Positions 26,501 through 35,543 are shown, numbered from the stretch's first letter. The stretch: 64,000 nucleotides of DNA from Flammeovirga pectinis (GCF_003970675.1 NZ_CP034562.1:1860001-1924000), one strand, 5' to 3'. The notes: a model not told the origin generated them from the sequence alone. Numbers and translations: made by a program.

Positions 26501-27265
26501 AGTTGTTGGAAAGTTATGTGTTTCTGCTTTTAAAGAGATAACCGATTCGAAATCCTTTGTTTCAAAGAAGTCGGGTTTATCTTGCGTTACAGGAGCAAAT
26601 TGTTCTGAAACAGGTCCTTTTATAAAGGCTACGTTATCAGAATACGCTGATACTATGTTATCAGGTGCTTCTTTCGAAGTCTTTTTAATTAATTGGAAAA
26701 GTGATGTTGGCTTTTCTTCACCATCAATCACAAATATTCCATTAAAAATTTTGTGTCTACAATGCTCAGAGTTTACTTGAGCAAACCCATACACCTCAGA
26801 ATCAGTTAAAGGACGCTTAAGTTTTCCACTTACTTCTTGTAAGTAGCTTACTTCGTCGTCACTTAGTGCTAATCCCTCCTCTTTATTGTAAGATTTAATA
26901 TCTTCAATATGTCGGATAGGTTCTGGTTCAACATCAATTGTGTAGATAGAACTATCTAGTCCTTCATACAATGCTTGTAACATAGGATCAAAATCAGCAG
27001 ATTTTTCAGATTCCACATGAAGAAATTCTTCGATGCGGATTAATCCTTCTATTCCCATGTTTTGTGTGATCTCTACTGCATTTGTACTCCAAGGAGTCAA
27101 CATTTCTTTACGGGGTCCTGTAAACCAGCCGTCTAAAGAATTTTCTTCGCACAACGTTGCGTTGCCGAATAACCAAGAAAGTTTTTCTAAATTTTCTTTT
27201 GGAAGCGCCTGTTCGGCGTATACTGCGAATACGTTGTTTGTATTGCCTCGAAAAAAGAGTACCAT
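23558..27265 (-). CDS. purL: Phosphoribosylformylglycinamidine synthase, single-chain PurL
   Basis: PurL converts FGAR, glutamine and ATP to FGAM in step four of purine synthesis. The 1235-residue product is the large single-chain form (FGAM synthase I). It has an N-terminal PurS-like domain, two AIR-synthase-like halves with AETHNFPT near 260 and HDVSAGGL in the second half, and a C-terminal class I glutaminase with nucleophile cysteine in [10 protein letters not shown] late [11 protein letters not shown] motif is also present. The gene is alone and has a good promoter upstream. Identity is secure. Confidence 0.97.
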   Translation of the reverse strand: MVLFFRGNTNNVFAVYAEQALPKENLEKLSWLFGNATLCEENSLDGWFTGPRKEMLTPWSTNAVEITQNMGIEGLIRIEEFLHVESEKSADFDPMLQALYEGLDSSIYTIDVEPEPIRHIEDIKSYNKEEGLALSDDEVSYLQEVSGKLKRPLTDSEVYGFAQVNSEHCRHKIFNGIFVIDGEEKPTSLFQLIKKTSKEAPDNIVSAYSDNVAFIKGPVSEQFAPVTQDKPDFFETKDFESVISLKAETHNFPTTVEPFNGAATGSGGEIRDRVAGGKGSMPLAGTAVYMTSYSRLEENKRQWEQGMEERPWLYQTPMEILIKASNGASDFGNKFGMPLITGSVLTFEHEEADKKHGFDKVIMMAGGIGYAKNRDALKDTPEKGDKVVVMGGDNYRIGMGGGAVSSVATGEFSNSIELNAIQRSNPEMQKRVYNAVRAMAEADENPIVLIHDHGAGGHLNCLSELVEETGARIDVDKLPVGDPTLSGKEIVGNESQERMGLVINEKDIETLHRVSDRERAPFYVVGETTGDMQFTFKDSKTGEAPIDMPLEYMFGKAPKTIMKDTSIAPNFSEIEVEATKVHEYLNDVLQLESVASKDWLTNKVDRSVTGRVAKQQTAGSLQLPLNNVSVMACDFRGKSGIATTIGHAPVAAMIDPAAGSKIAIAESLTNLVWAPLAHGLTSISLSANWMWPCKNEGEDARLYKAVEACSEFAIELGVNIPTGKDSLSMTQKYGDEKVYSPGTVIISTVGEVDDLKKVVEPVAKVGKKLIYIDLAQGGYELGGSTLAQVLNKVGTKVSSVQDAKYFSTAFETIQALIKEGQIVSGHDVSAGGLITAILEMTFPEQNIAYNVDLSDLNSDSLTNVLFSETASVIFQVEDEAVATKTLDAANVKYSVIGEAVEGANTTVAFNGTNLSFDVAALRDVWYKTSYLLDRQQSGSDLAKERYDSYKNAPLHYTFPKGFEGKLANYKIDADRKERTGVKAAIIREKGVNGDREMAYSMHLAGFDVKDVHMTDLIAGREDLSDVNLIVFVGGFSNSDVLGSAKGWAGAFLYNEKAKQALDNFYAREDTLSLGVCNGCQLMIELGLVTKGHDQKPKMLHNESHKFESGFVNMEIPQNETVMLSSLSNTRLGVWIAHGEGKFDLPYGEEKYNIVGKYGYESYPANPNGSAYNTSALASDDGRHLVMMPHLERAIFPWNWAHYPEDRKGTDEVSPWIEAFVNAKNWVAKKVSQIEA

Positions 27266-27302
27266 TTTTGCGTAATTGATTTCAACTGCCCAATAATGCC
27301 TT

Positions 27303-27331
27303 CAAAAGTAACGGTTAATTTGCTTATTCAA
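27303..27331 (-). promoter_or_regulatory. Predicted purL promoter
   Basis: On the minus strand, TTG (27331-27329) and TACTTTTG (27310-27303) are 18 bases apart, an exact -7 match with near-ideal spacing. Transcription would start roughly 30 bases before the ATG at 27265. I see no purine riboswitch in the short leader. Confidence 0.55.
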
Positions 27332-27464
27332 CACATTTACTTCAAAATCTCATCAAAATAATAGGTTTATGTAGACTTTTACATCCATTTAACACAAAAA
27401 TGGGTGCAATTTTTTATAAAAATGATACAATTATTGACAATTAGGCTTAATGTTTAACAGTAAA

Positions 27465-28379
27465 CTAATCAATTACAATATGAACTTTTGCAATTGCAAT
27501 TGCTTTTTCAGACTCTAAAAATCTGATCAATTTAAACTTATCATTTATAGGGTCTTTGATATCATTTAAGTACTGTGGAGTAAAATGCTCTGAATGAACA
27601 ATATTACCTTCAATATCTTTCCACCTTACAGATACACCTGCATTGTTTTTTTCGGAAAATTTACCTTGCAGAACTAATGCTGCTTTTCTTTCAAATACTT
27701 TAATCACATTTTCAGTGAGATAGAAATAACTATTTTCATGATCTATGCTTGCATTCTGATACTCTACATCTGGTGTAAATTCATTTGTTTTTAAATCTAC
27801 AGATGCACTTGCTGTTTCAAAAGGCAAAGAACTTGTCATAACCGTATTCGAAAAAGATAAATAGGCTAAGGCTGTGAATATAATTGCACCAAATGTGCAA
27901 GCTACTACTAATGTTTTTATAGATTCTCTTTCAATTATCTTTCTTTGTCGAGCTTCTTTTTTTAATGAACTCAATAACTGTAATGCTTTTTGATCAAGCG
28001 GATTAACCTCTAGTGTTTTGTTGGCAAATAAGATCGATTTTTCTCTGTCGTCTCGTTCCTCTCCTTCGTAATATCTATTTGCATAGCAAGAAGACATTAG
28101 AAATAATGTTTTTTCATCGAATGGGTTGATGGTTAAAGCTTGATCTAACTCGCTTATTGCATCTTCCCAATTTTTATACTTGTGATAACTCATCGCTCTT
28201 GTAAAGTGCGAAGTAAATAGGTCTTGCATTTGATCCCACTCAAAATCAGTTAACCCCATCTCTAATGCAGTTGCTTTTAATTCAGATTGGGATATCTGGT
28301 TATTGTGACTCTCCTTTATTTCATAAATGCGTTCTATAAACCGAGTTAGGTGATCAGAATATGAGAAAGTATTTTTCAT
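27465..28379 (-). CDS. TPR-like protein with one transmembrane helix
   Basis: I use the ATG at 28379 (MKNTFSYSDHLTRF), giving 304 residues; an upstream TTG would add 14 codons. Residues about 65-140 contain tetratricopeptide-like helical pairs (YKNWEDAISELDQALTINP, SILFANKTLEVNPLDQKAL). A membrane helix follows (TLVVACTFGAIIFTALAYL), and the last 110 residues form a beta-rich extracytoplasmic domain. The topology is cytoplasmic TPR, one helix and a periplasmic domain. Family not recognised beyond TPR. Probably monocistronic. Confidence 0.7.
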   Translation of the reverse strand: MKNTFSYSDHLTRFIERIYEIKESHNNQISQSELKATALEMGLTDFEWDQMQDLFTSHFTRAMSYHKYKNWEDAISELDQALTINPFDEKTLFLMSSCYANRYYEGEERDDREKSILFANKTLEVNPLDQKALQLLSSLKKEARQRKIIERESIKTLVVACTFGAIIFTALAYLSFSNTVMTSSLPFETASASVDLKTNEFTPDVEYQNASIDHENSYFYLTENVIKVFERKAALVLQGKFSEKNNAGVSVRWKDIEGNIVHSEHFTPQYLNDIKDPINDKFKLIRFLESEKAIAIAKVHIVID

Positions 28380-28792
28380 ATTAGTATAATGGGTATCAGT
28401 AAAGAAATTATCTAATAACAATATAACAACAGATATATCGTTATGAAAAGTTTTACTATAAGTTGTATTTTCAATGAATGTTATTCTTGAAAAAGTATAA
28501 ATTTTACTAGCTACCCTAATAACAAAGGATTCATAAAATTCATTCCATATACGCTATAAAATAGAGAATCTAGTGATTGTTATTTTTCAGAAAGAACAAA
28601 ATTATCTCACTTACTTGGTTTATTATAATTTAATTGTTTGCTGATAGCTCTGTTTACTAAATACTTTCAAGATGTTTTAATCTCTTCTACTTATTAAATA
28701 AATTATATTATCGTTAATTATTGATACTTCTAATTCTAAATCAAGCATTAATAAGATAATACATGTAATTTTACAGCAAATCATTATTAATT
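28380..28792. other. Divergent intergenic region, no gene seen
   Basis: This 413-base AT-rich stretch lies between the TPR gene and the 211-residue gene. I find no promoter with both elements and no convincing small gene (a 35-codon minus-strand ORF at 28677-28784 looks random). Confidence 0.5.
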
Positions 28793-29428
28793 ATGGATAT
28801 ATCACCTTTATTAAACTTACCAGAAAAAGGACAATCAATATTTAATGCATGGCAAAAAAATGCGAAGGAACACTTTCCTACTACAGATATATATATTGAC
28901 GACCTAAAACATGATATTCTTCAAGCATTAGAACAATCATTAAAAGATATTCAAAGAAAAGGCTACGAGAAGCATAGAACAAAAAAAACTTGGGTTGTTG
29001 GCGTGTTTATGGAGATTCTTGCAAAGAATTTAAATAGCTATTGGTACAATGTTATCATCATTAGTGATAATCAAGACTTCACTGGTTTATTGTGGTTTAA
29101 AGCAATGCTTAATCATTTAAGTCAAGATACTAAAGCTGTTATCGAGGTAAATAGAATTTATAAATTATTACTTGATAAGCACTACCCTTTCGATGCTATG
29201 TCACCAATTGAATCAGAAGAAAAAGAACAAAATAATTTATTAGCTGATTTAAGTTTTCAAAGTAATTGGGATATAACAGAACCCTACCTGAACAGTATGC
29301 TAAAAGACAGGCTTGCTGTTACTATTGATAATAGAGGTCCTCGACTAATTACTTCGGAAAAGCTTTTTGATATTTTTACTGTAGAAGAGATCTATCAATT
29401 TATTGATTTAAACCTACATATCCTGTAA
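28793..29428 (+). CDS. Hypothetical protein (211 aa), unrecognised
   Basis: The protein has no signal peptide or membrane helix. It looks mainly alpha-helical in the first 80 residues (DDLKHDILQALEQSLKDIQRK), then has a mixed segment with WYNVIIISDNQDFTGLLWF and an acidic linker (ESEEKEQNN near 160). The end (ITSEKLFDIFTVEEIYQFIDLNL) is helical. It is transcribed alone and has a good shared terminator. I recognise no domain and give no function; a cytoplasmic role is all that can be said. Confidence 0.75.
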   Translation: MDISPLLNLPEKGQSIFNAWQKNAKEHFPTTDIYIDDLKHDILQALEQSLKDIQRKGYEKHRTKKTWVVGVFMEILAKNLNSYWYNVIIISDNQDFTGLLWFKAMLNHLSQDTKAVIEVNRIYKLLLDKHYPFDAMSPIESEEKEQNNLLADLSFQSNWDITEPYLNSMLKDRLAVTIDNRGPRLITSEKLFDIFTVEEIYQFIDLNLHIL

Positions 29429-29433
29429 AACAA

Positions 29434-29474
29434 AAACAGCCACAAATTAATTAATAATCTGTGGCTGTTTTATA
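29434..29474. terminator. Bidirectional terminator before sppA
   Basis: An 11-bp stem AAACAGCCACA (29434-29444) with TGTGGCTGTTT (29460-29470) separates the converging 211-residue gene and sppA. Confidence 0.8.
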
Positions 29475-29494
29475 TGTATTTGATATGAATTCAA

Positions 29495-31297
29495 TTATGG
29501 TCTTTCAAAACCTTCAATTTCTTCATAATAAGGTATTGTTGCTTGAACACCTTGTAAAGATTGCATCCAATTTGAAAGCTTATCCATTTTAATTGAGTAA
29601 TCTCCAAGTACTGCTTGTTTTACTCTTGACTGAACTTCCATATCCATTCCTTTAAGGATTTCTTGGAAGAAGTCTACTTCACCTGGTAAGTACTTCACCT
29701 TATAGTCACCTTCTTCTAAACCTGCAAGGTCTGCAGCAATCTTAATTGCTTCGTTGTAACCACCTAGTTCATCTACTAAACCTACTTTTTTAGCTTGAAT
29801 ACCAGTCCAAACTCTACCTTGAGCAACAGCTAATAAATCGTCTATTTTCATATGACGACCTTCTGCTGCCTTAGAAGTAAATACTTTATATCCTTTCTCT
29901 ACAGATTTTTGAATAATATCGAAATCTTCATCAGAGAAATCATCTAACATAGATTGGAAATTAGAAAACTCACCTGTACTAACAGCATAGCTTTTAATAC
30001 CCAATTTCTTTGTCATTAATTCTGATGGATTAAACCCTAACCCAAAGATGCCAATAGACCCCGTAATTGTGTTTGGGTAAGCAACAATTTTATCACAACC
30101 CATAGAGATATAATATCCTCCAGACGCTGCATATGTTGACATTGAAGCGACTACAGGTTTTTTCTTTTTTAGATTCTGAACAGCTCTCCAAATAATATCA
30201 GAAGATAATGCACTACCACCTGGTGAGTTTACTCTTAATACTACTGCGTCTACATCATCATCATCTGCTAAATCATTAATCTCTTTTACAAGATCTACGT
30301 TAGCAATTGCCTTTGAACCACCTTCGGCTTTACCATAAATGATTTCTCCTTCAGCAGAAAGAACAACTACTTTACCTTTTCCTAATTGTCTTGATCTAGG
30401 ATCTGTAACATCTTTATATTTGTTATACTTAACAAAAGAAATATCATTGCTATTTTCTAAATCTAATTCGCTCGCTAATTGAGTTGTTACTTCGTCTTCA
30501 TAAGTAAGTTCATCTACAAATTTTAAAGCCAACGCATCTTCAGAAGAACGGATTTTCATTTTGTTAGAAATCTCTCTTAACTCTTCTACAGCAATACCTC
30601 TTGAATCACTTACACCTTGTAGATATATATCGTTAAGACTATTTAAATAAGATGATATCTGTTCTTTATTTGCAGAACTCATTTTATTAGTCATAAATGG
30701 TTCTACGGCACTTTTGTATTTCCCTACTCTAAAAACTTCAGGTTCAACACCAATTTTCTTAAAGAAATCTTTCCAGTAAAGTACTTCAGAAGACAAGCCA
30801 TTAAATTCTAAATCGCCTATTGGGTTTAAATATATTTTATCTGCTTCAGAAATAATATAATATCCTGCTTCAGAAATATTATCCGCATAAGCGTAAATAA
30901 ATTTACCTTCACTTTTAAACGCTTTTAATGCAGAACGAATTTCAACAGCCATTGGCATGCTTCCACCAAAGTAGCCACCTTTAAGGTATATACCTGATAT
31001 ATTATCATCTGCAGCAGCTTTATTTATAATGTCTAGATAATCATGAAGACTTGCTGAACCTTTAGAAGGTAAATAACTTGAGTTTAAAGACTCAAAAGGG
31101 TCTGTCTCTCCTATTTCAGCAATATTTTGAGATAATTTTAATTCTAATACTGAATGTTGATCGATAGTAACTGGTTGAGAACTACTTGTTGATGCCGCAA
31201 GGCCAAGGAAGAATACAAATCCTCCAACAAAAAATATCCCAGTAAACAAGAATATACCTACAACAACAGCAAAGATTGTTTTAAGAAAACCTTTCAT
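29495..31297 (-). CDS. sppA: Signal peptide peptidase SppA, 67-kDa type
   Basis: SppA degrades cleaved signal peptides in the inner membrane. The 600-residue protein has an N-terminal membrane anchor (about 7-36) and the two tandem S49 domains of the long form. The Ser-Lys dyad is split between domains: K195 (VGKYKSAVEPF) in the first and S392 (YAASGGYYIS) in the second, matching K209/S409 of E. coli SppA. The VNSPGGSA motif (357-363) precedes the serine. It is monocistronic with a long, empty upstream region. Confidence 0.95.
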   Translation of the reverse strand: MKGFLKTIFAVVVGIFLFTGIFFVGGFVFFLGLAASTSSSQPVTIDQHSVLELKLSQNIAEIGETDPFESLNSSYLPSKGSASLHDYLDIINKAAADDNISGIYLKGGYFGGSMPMAVEIRSALKAFKSEGKFIYAYADNISEAGYYIISEADKIYLNPIGDLEFNGLSSEVLYWKDFFKKIGVEPEVFRVGKYKSAVEPFMTNKMSSANKEQISSYLNSLNDIYLQGVSDSRGIAVEELREISNKMKIRSSEDALALKFVDELTYEDEVTTQLASELDLENSNDISFVKYNKYKDVTDPRSRQLGKGKVVVLSAEGEIIYGKAEGGSKAIANVDLVKEINDLADDDDVDAVVLRVNSPGGSALSSDIIWRAVQNLKKKKPVVASMSTYAASGGYYISMGCDKIVAYPNTITGSIGIFGLGFNPSELMTKKLGIKSYAVSTGEFSNFQSMLDDFSDEDFDIIQKSVEKGYKVFTSKAAEGRHMKIDDLLAVAQGRVWTGIQAKKVGLVDELGGYNEAIKIAADLAGLEEGDYKVKYLPGEVDFFQEILKGMDMEVQSRVKQAVLGDYSIKMDKLSNWMQSLQGVQATIPYYEEIEGFERP

Positions 31298-31728
31298 AGA
31301 TTTTTTAGAAGTTTTTTATTATTTGGAACTACTTAAATACAATAATTAATGATTAGATTTTTAGAGTAATAAAAAATTTTAGCCAATTAATAGTATTGTA
31401 TTTTTAAAGATAGAAAATATAACTGAATTGATTGATTGCAATACTAATAATATTGCAGTTTAATATGATTATAAACTTTATGGTTAACTATCTCAAAGAA
31501 AATAACTTAAGTAGCCAATAAATAATTAATTAAAGAAATACGATTAAGATAGCTATTTAAAAATGTTATGATTTTAAACGTTTTATTAAATATGACATAT
31601 ATTTTCCTTGATGAATCTAATATTTAGATGATCGTATTTTTAGTAGAATAGTAATAGAAAGGACAATAAATGTGTAATTATTATACTTTCATAGAAAAAT
31701 AAGCAATAAAAACTCCTTTTTAGATAAA
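31298..31728. other. Divergent intergenic region, no gene seen
   Basis: The 431 bases between sppA and the repressor operator are extremely AT-rich. I see no coding frame or RNA fold I would defend. Promoters for sppA should lie near the left end, but no exact consensus is visible. Confidence 0.5.
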
Positions 31729-31770
31729 ATATTTGACATTTAATGTTTAATATTATAATTTGTCAAAAAT
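31729..31770 (+). promoter_or_regulatory. Promoter/operator of the LexA-like repressor gene
   Basis: TTG (31733-31735), a 19-base spacer and ATAATTTG (31755-31762) form a near-consensus promoter. Two inverted half-sites, TTTGACA (31732-31738) and TGTCAAA (31761-31767), overlap the -33 and -7 elements, with centres about 30 bases (three helical turns) apart. This fits autorepression by the XRE/S24 protein encoded 32 bases downstream. The regulator assignment is inference. Confidence 0.5.
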
Positions 31771-31801
31771 ATTAGTATTCCCTCGTATAAAAAATTATCA
31801 T

Positions 31802-32638
31802 ATGTCGAAAGAAATCACAAAATTTGGCCAAAACCTAAGGTTTTTAAGACTACAACATAAACCCAAATTAAGCCAGACTGACTTAGGAACTTCTCTAAGT
31901 ACAGCTGACGATAACGTTTCAAGAAGTGCTATTTCATCGTATGAAGATGGCCGAGCTGAACCTAATTATAAAAGATTAGAAAAAATATCAACTTTTTTTG
32001 ATATTCCCATAGATCAAATCCTAACGCAAGAGTTAGATAAATTAGATAAATTAAGCATTCTAAAAAAAGAGAATGTAAATGATCATACATCAGGAAAAGA
32101 CCTAAGGATTCTTGCTATTCCTATGGATAAGGATAAAGATGAAGAAAACATCGTTTTTATTCCTGAAAAAGCAAGAGCAGGATATGCTTCTGGATATTCT
32201 GATATCGGTTTCTTTAAAAACTTACCAAAATACACGCTCCCGTTCCTTCCAAAAGGCAAAACGTATAGAGCTTTTGAAATAAGTGGAGATTCTATGCCTC
32301 CTTTAAATGAAGGAACAATTATTATTGGAGAATACATTGATGATTGGAACGATATTAAAGAAGGAACAGTCTGTATTGTAACTACAAGAAATGATGGTTT
32401 CGTTCTTAAAAAAGTTTACAATAACATTACAAATAACAATAGTTTTATTCTGAAGTCTACTAACTTACGTTACTCTCCTTATGAAGTAGATGTACATGAT
32501 GTAAGGGAAGTTTGGCGCTTAGTTGCCCATATTTCTAAAGAGTTTCCAGATAACGAAGAAGCCAATTCTCTCACCGAAATGCAGGAAGCTATTTGGAGGC
32601 TCGATAAAGAGGTGCTAAATATGAAACGAAAAAATTAA
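31802..32638 (+). CDS. XRE-type repressor with S24 (LexA-like) self-cleavage domain
   Basis: I start at the ATG at 31802 (MSKEITKFGQNLR, 278 residues); an in-frame TTG 42 bases earlier lies inside the promoter. The N-terminus is a Cro/CI-type helix-turn-helix (about 8-75). A linker holds a possible Ala126-Gly127 cleavage bond (KARAGYASGY). The S24 domain follows with the Ser-Lys dyad, S164 (SGDSMPP) and K203/K204 (FVLKK). Such proteins are cleaved after DNA damage or repress prophage-like genes; whether this one responds to RecA is unknown. It probably represses itself (see the operator). The next genes on the strand are DUF4924 and a NUMOD4/HNH protein, but a terminator lies directly behind it. 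Confidence 0.88.
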   Translation: MSKEITKFGQNLRFLRLQHKPKLSQTDLGTSLSTADDNVSRSAISSYEDGRAEPNYKRLEKISTFFDIPIDQILTQELDKLDKLSILKKENVNDHTSGKDLRILAIPMDKDKDEENIVFIPEKARAGYASGYSDIGFFKNLPKYTLPFLPKGKTYRAFEISGDSMPPLNEGTIIIGEYIDDWNDIKEGTVCIVTTRNDGFVLKKVYNNITNNNSFILKSTNLRYSPYEVDVHDVREVWRLVAHISKEFPDNEEANSLTEMQEAIWRLDKEVLNMKRKN

Positions 32639-32656
32639 AGAAATACATAAATATTT

Positions 32657-32693
32657 AAAGGGAAATACTTGTTTTATCAGGTGTTTCCCTTTT
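32657..32693 (+). terminator. Intrinsic terminator of repressor gene
   Basis: AAAGGGAAA-type stem (32657-32665) pairs with TTTCCCTTT (32684-32692), about 20 bases after the stop codon. Confidence 0.75.
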
Positions 32694-32747
32694 ACATTTG
32701 CTGCACATAACGAAACTTAGCGTTATGCTAAAGATTTAATTAAGGAC

Positions 32748-33260
32748 ATGGTAATTGCTGATCAAAAGAAAGAGCAAAATATTTGTGAGTATATTATTTA
32801 TATTTACCAATCTGAAGAATTATTACGAGCATTTGATTTCAATTTTAAGGATATTGAGGAATACGTAATAAATCATATTTCAAAACTTTCTAAACAGGAA
32901 AGAAAAGATGTTCTTCAATGGCATAAAGAACTACACACTTTAATGCAGGAAGAAGACGTAACTAAAGAAGGGCATTGCTCACTTGCTCAAAATGAAGTTG
33001 ATAAAATAACAAAGCTTCATGATGATCTAATAGTTAATGATGAGGAGTATCAAAAAAGATACGAAATAGCTAAACCTCATATAAATAATAACTTAAAAAT
33101 AGCAGATGGATTAATCACAAATCCAATCCAAATTTGCATAAATGGGATTTTTGGTTTATTATTACTCAGAACAAGAGGAAAAAAGATAGACGAACCAACA
33201 CAAAAGATTCTTAACTCATTTGGTGACGTTTTATCGTATTTAGCTTTCAAAACAAAATAA
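32748..33260 (+). CDS. DUF4924-family protein
   Basis: The 170-residue, wholly helical cytoplasmic protein matches the Bacteroidota-specific DUF4924 pattern. It starts with IADQKKEQNICEYIIYIYQSEE, has EGHCSLAQNEVDKITKLHD in the middle and ends with CINGIFGLLLLRTRGKKI and EPTQKIL. The family is of unknown function. An ATG at 32748 is the natural start. It is separated from the repressor by a terminator and from the HNH gene by 99 bases, so it is likely its own unit. Confidence 0.85.
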   Translation: MVIADQKKEQNICEYIIYIYQSEELLRAFDFNFKDIEEYVINHISKLSKQERKDVLQWHKELHTLMQEEDVTKEGHCSLAQNEVDKITKLHDDLIVNDEEYQKRYEIAKPHINNNLKIADGLITNPIQICINGIFGLLLLRTRGKKIDEPTQKILNSFGDVLSYLAFKTK

Positions 33261-33359
33261 TATTATCATTAACTGTTTGATCAATATTAAATAAAGCCAT
33301 CCTATTGGTAATCTAAAAAATACTACGGTTTTCAAACTATCTAAAATAGACAAAACAAA

Positions 33360-34268
33360 ATGGAAATTACTTCACCCGAAACCAAAACTTCAGAAATTTG
33401 GGCAGAATTGCCTTTTACTGACAAAAAATACGAAATAAGCAATCACGGAAGAGTTAAATCTTATGCTCGTTCTCAAAAAGGAGAATTAATTAAAGGCAGA
33501 GATATTGGAGGTGGTTATCTTTCTATTGATTGTAAAGTGGAAGGCAAAAAGAAATCTTTTTATGTACACAGACTTGTTGCAGAATTATATCTTGATAAAC
33601 CAACTGAAGAAGGTCAAATTGTAATTCATAAAGACGGTAATAAATCAAACAACGAATTTATTAACCTTGAGTGGTGCACTTTAAAAACTCGATTTGCTAC
33701 AAAAAGAAAATACATTCCTGATTATTCTGAGAAATTTGTTAAAAGCTGTAAGGCTTCTAAGAAAACAACAGAAAAACCAATGGATGGTCATGAGTATTAC
33801 AAATATAAAAACAAATATCACAGAATCTCAGACAATGGTTCTTGCCTATTTATTAGAGTTAATGAAGATGGTAAATGGAAATCTTTGGCAATTGCAGAAG
33901 TGATATTAAGAGATTTATCTAAATTAAAACCTTCTAAGGCTCACAAATTAGCCTACAGAGATTGGGATTATAAGAATCTAAACCCTGTAAACTTATTCTG
34001 GGAGACTCAAGCTGATAAATCAACTCGATTACTAGAACAAAGACCTTTACAATTGGATCGAATTCGTAAAATGGGTCAATCACATAGAAAAGAGATTGCT
34101 CAGAGAAAGAAAGATCTAATCAAAAAATATTTAGATGAAGGAAAAAGTATTGCAAAAATCAGTAGACTATTAAATATAGGCTACACTCGTTTATATAATT
34201 ATATAAATGAAAATGATTTATCTGCAATTACTCAATACTCCAAAAAAGAAGAGTCAATAATTGACTAA
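33360..34268 (+). CDS. NUMOD4/HNH endonuclease-like protein with C-terminal helix-turn-helix
   Basis: The 302-residue protein opens with a NUMOD4 motif (EIWAELPFTDKKYEISNHGRVKS, 12-34). An HNH-type domain follows, with H70 (YVHRLVAE), H90 (IVIHKDGNKSNN) and NLEWCT (102-107). A second stretch (about 145-215: HEYYKYKNKYHRISDNGS ... LNPVNLFWET) looks like a degenerate copy of the same unit. The last part (about 245-290, KISRLLNIGYTRLYNYI) is a resolvase-like helix-turn-helix. Free-standing homing endonucleases have this build. It could be mobile itself or be domesticated as a DNA-binding protein. It is not inside a gene or intron here. Confidence 0.8.
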   Translation: MEITSPETKTSEIWAELPFTDKKYEISNHGRVKSYARSQKGELIKGRDIGGGYLSIDCKVEGKKKSFYVHRLVAELYLDKPTEEGQIVIHKDGNKSNNEFINLEWCTLKTRFATKRKYIPDYSEKFVKSCKASKKTTEKPMDGHEYYKYKNKYHRISDNGSCLFIRVNEDGKWKSLAIAEVILRDLSKLKPSKAHKLAYRDWDYKNLNPVNLFWETQADKSTRLLEQRPLQLDRIRKMGQSHRKEIAQRKKDLIKKYLDEGKSIAKISRLLNIGYTRLYNYINENDLSAITQYSKKEESIID

Positions 34269-34275
34269 TCAAATA

Positions 34276-34313
34276 AAAAATGGCTGACAATTTTCATTGT
34301 CAGCCATTTCTTT
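34276..34313. terminator. Bidirectional terminator between HNH gene and hmgA
   Basis: A 14-bp stem AAATGGCTGACAAT (34278-34291) with ATTGTCAGCCATTT (34296-34309) and a 4-base loop serves the two converging genes. Confidence 0.85.
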
Positions 34314-34315
34314 TA

Positions 34316-35476
34316 TTACTCATTCCAACTAAATGGATAATCTACGTCTAAATATTCCTTTGCCTTATCTGTTATAAAAAGAGGGGAAAAGGTATCTATC
34401 ATTACAGCATACTCTTCAGTTCCTTTCTTCCCAATACTTTTTTCTACTGTCCCAGGGTGTGGTCCATGAGGTATCCCTCCAGGATGTAAAGTAAAAGCCC
34501 CTTGTTTAATTCCTTTCCTACTCATAAATTCTCCTTCTGTATAAAATAACACTTCATCAGAATCTATGTTCGAATGATTGTATGGAGCTGGTATACTCTG
34601 TGGATGATAATCAAATAATCTTGGAACAAAAGAGCAAACAACAAACGCTCCTCTTGCCTGAAATGTTTGATGCACTGGAGGCGGTTGATGTATTCTTCCT
34701 GTTATTGGTTCAAAATCATATATTGAAAATGTATACGGATATAAGAAACCATCCCATCCTATAACATCGAGTGGATCGTTTTCATAAAAATAGGTATTAA
34801 GATAATTATCTTTCTTAATAAACATTTTGTACTCCTCTTCTGAATGTGTTTTCGGTAAATGTGTAGGGGGATGTAAATCTCTTTCACAATATGGAGAATG
34901 CTCTAATAATTGCCCCAACTCATTTCTATATCTTCCAACTGTTTCTATTGGAGCCTTTGACTCAACAATTAGAAATTTACATTTCTCTGAACTTTTTACT
35001 TTATAAATAGTAGTTCTAGGTATAACAATGTAATCCCCTTTTTTAAATGGTAATACACCAAATTGAGAGTATAACTCTCCCCTGCCTTCATAGCAATAGA
35101 TTAACTCGTCTCCATCTGCGTTCTTAAAAAATGAATTAGATTGAAGACTTTCTGGATAACAAATTGAAATTACAGTTTCCTTATTTGCCATTAAAGGTAT
35201 CCTGGCATCAATAAAAGATTGCCCAGTTATGTAAACTTCAGATGTCTTTAGATGTGTCATCTTTAAGCCGTACTCCTTATCTAAATTATACCCATATGGA
35301 ATACGTCCCCCTATAGCTTTTACTTTAGTTGGCGGTATTTTATGATAAATATTTGAATAGATACCTGAAAATCCTAAAGAGCTGACTAATTCTTCATGAT
35401 ACAAAGAACCATCTTCCTGTCTAAACTGAGTGTGTCGTTTAGGCGGAATTTTCCCAAGTCGATAATAGTAAGTCAT
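34316..35476 (-). CDS. hmgA: Homogentisate 1,2-dioxygenase
   Basis: The enzyme opens the ring of homogentisate to maleylacetoacetate in tyrosine and phenylalanine breakdown, using Fe(II). The 386-residue protein has the bicupin fold with its C-terminal iron site: PYNHSNIDSDEVLFYTEG and HPGGIPHGPHPG supply the His/Glu/His ligands. No partner genes of the pathway (hpd, fahA, maiA) are nearby. It lies 77 bases upstream, on the opposite side of a hairpin, from the SLC12-like gene on the same strand. Confidence 0.92.
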   Translation of the reverse strand: MTYYYRLGKIPPKRHTQFRQEDGSLYHEELVSSLGFSGIYSNIYHKIPPTKVKAIGGRIPYGYNLDKEYGLKMTHLKTSEVYITGQSFIDARIPLMANKETVISICYPESLQSNSFFKNADGDELIYCYEGRGELYSQFGVLPFKKGDYIVIPRTTIYKVKSSEKCKFLIVESKAPIETVGRYRNELGQLLEHSPYCERDLHPPTHLPKTHSEEEYKMFIKKDNYLNTYFYENDPLDVIGWDGFLYPYTFSIYDFEPITGRIHQPPPVHQTFQARGAFVVCSFVPRLFDYHPQSIPAPYNHSNIDSDEVLFYTEGEFMSRKGIKQGAFTLHPGGIPHGPHPGTVEKSIGKKGTEEYAVMIDTFSPLFITDKAKEYLDVDYPFSWNE

Positions 35477-35513
35477 GGTTGGTGGTGTTTATATAGTGTT
35501 TATGGTATTATGG

Positions 35514-35543
35514 TAGAGTGACTAGCAAGAACTAATCACTCTA
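35514..35543. repeat. Long hairpin between SLC12-like gene and hmgA
   Basis: A 12-bp stem with one mismatch (35514-35525 with 35532-35543) and a 6-base loop lies after the SLC12-like stop codon region and before hmgA. There is no T run on either side, so it is not a classical terminator; it could protect an mRNA 3' end. Confidence 0.4.

Noticed and set aside
28677-28784. 35-codon minus-strand frame starting MICCKIT
   Set aside because: Sits in very AT-rich DNA, no terminator or partner, composition looks random.
31760-31801. Upstream TTG start for the repressor gene
   Set aside because: It lies inside the promoter and operator; the ATG at 31802 gives the standard XRE N-terminus. Similar TTG extensions of the permease (11978), TPR (28421), DUF2911 (39822) and carbonic anhydrase (60013) genes were rejected for the same kind of reason.
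32704-32727. Inverted repeat CATAACG/CGTTATG resembling an integron attC core
   Set aside because: Only one such site, no integrase gene and no repeated copies at the next gene boundaries; an 8-base imperfect palindrome is weak evidence.
31802-34268. Prophage or defence island starting with the S24 repressor and HNH protein
   Set aside because: The next genes (DUF4924, hmgA, transporters) are housekeeping or catabolic; no integrase, no phage structural genes and no attachment repeats are seen.
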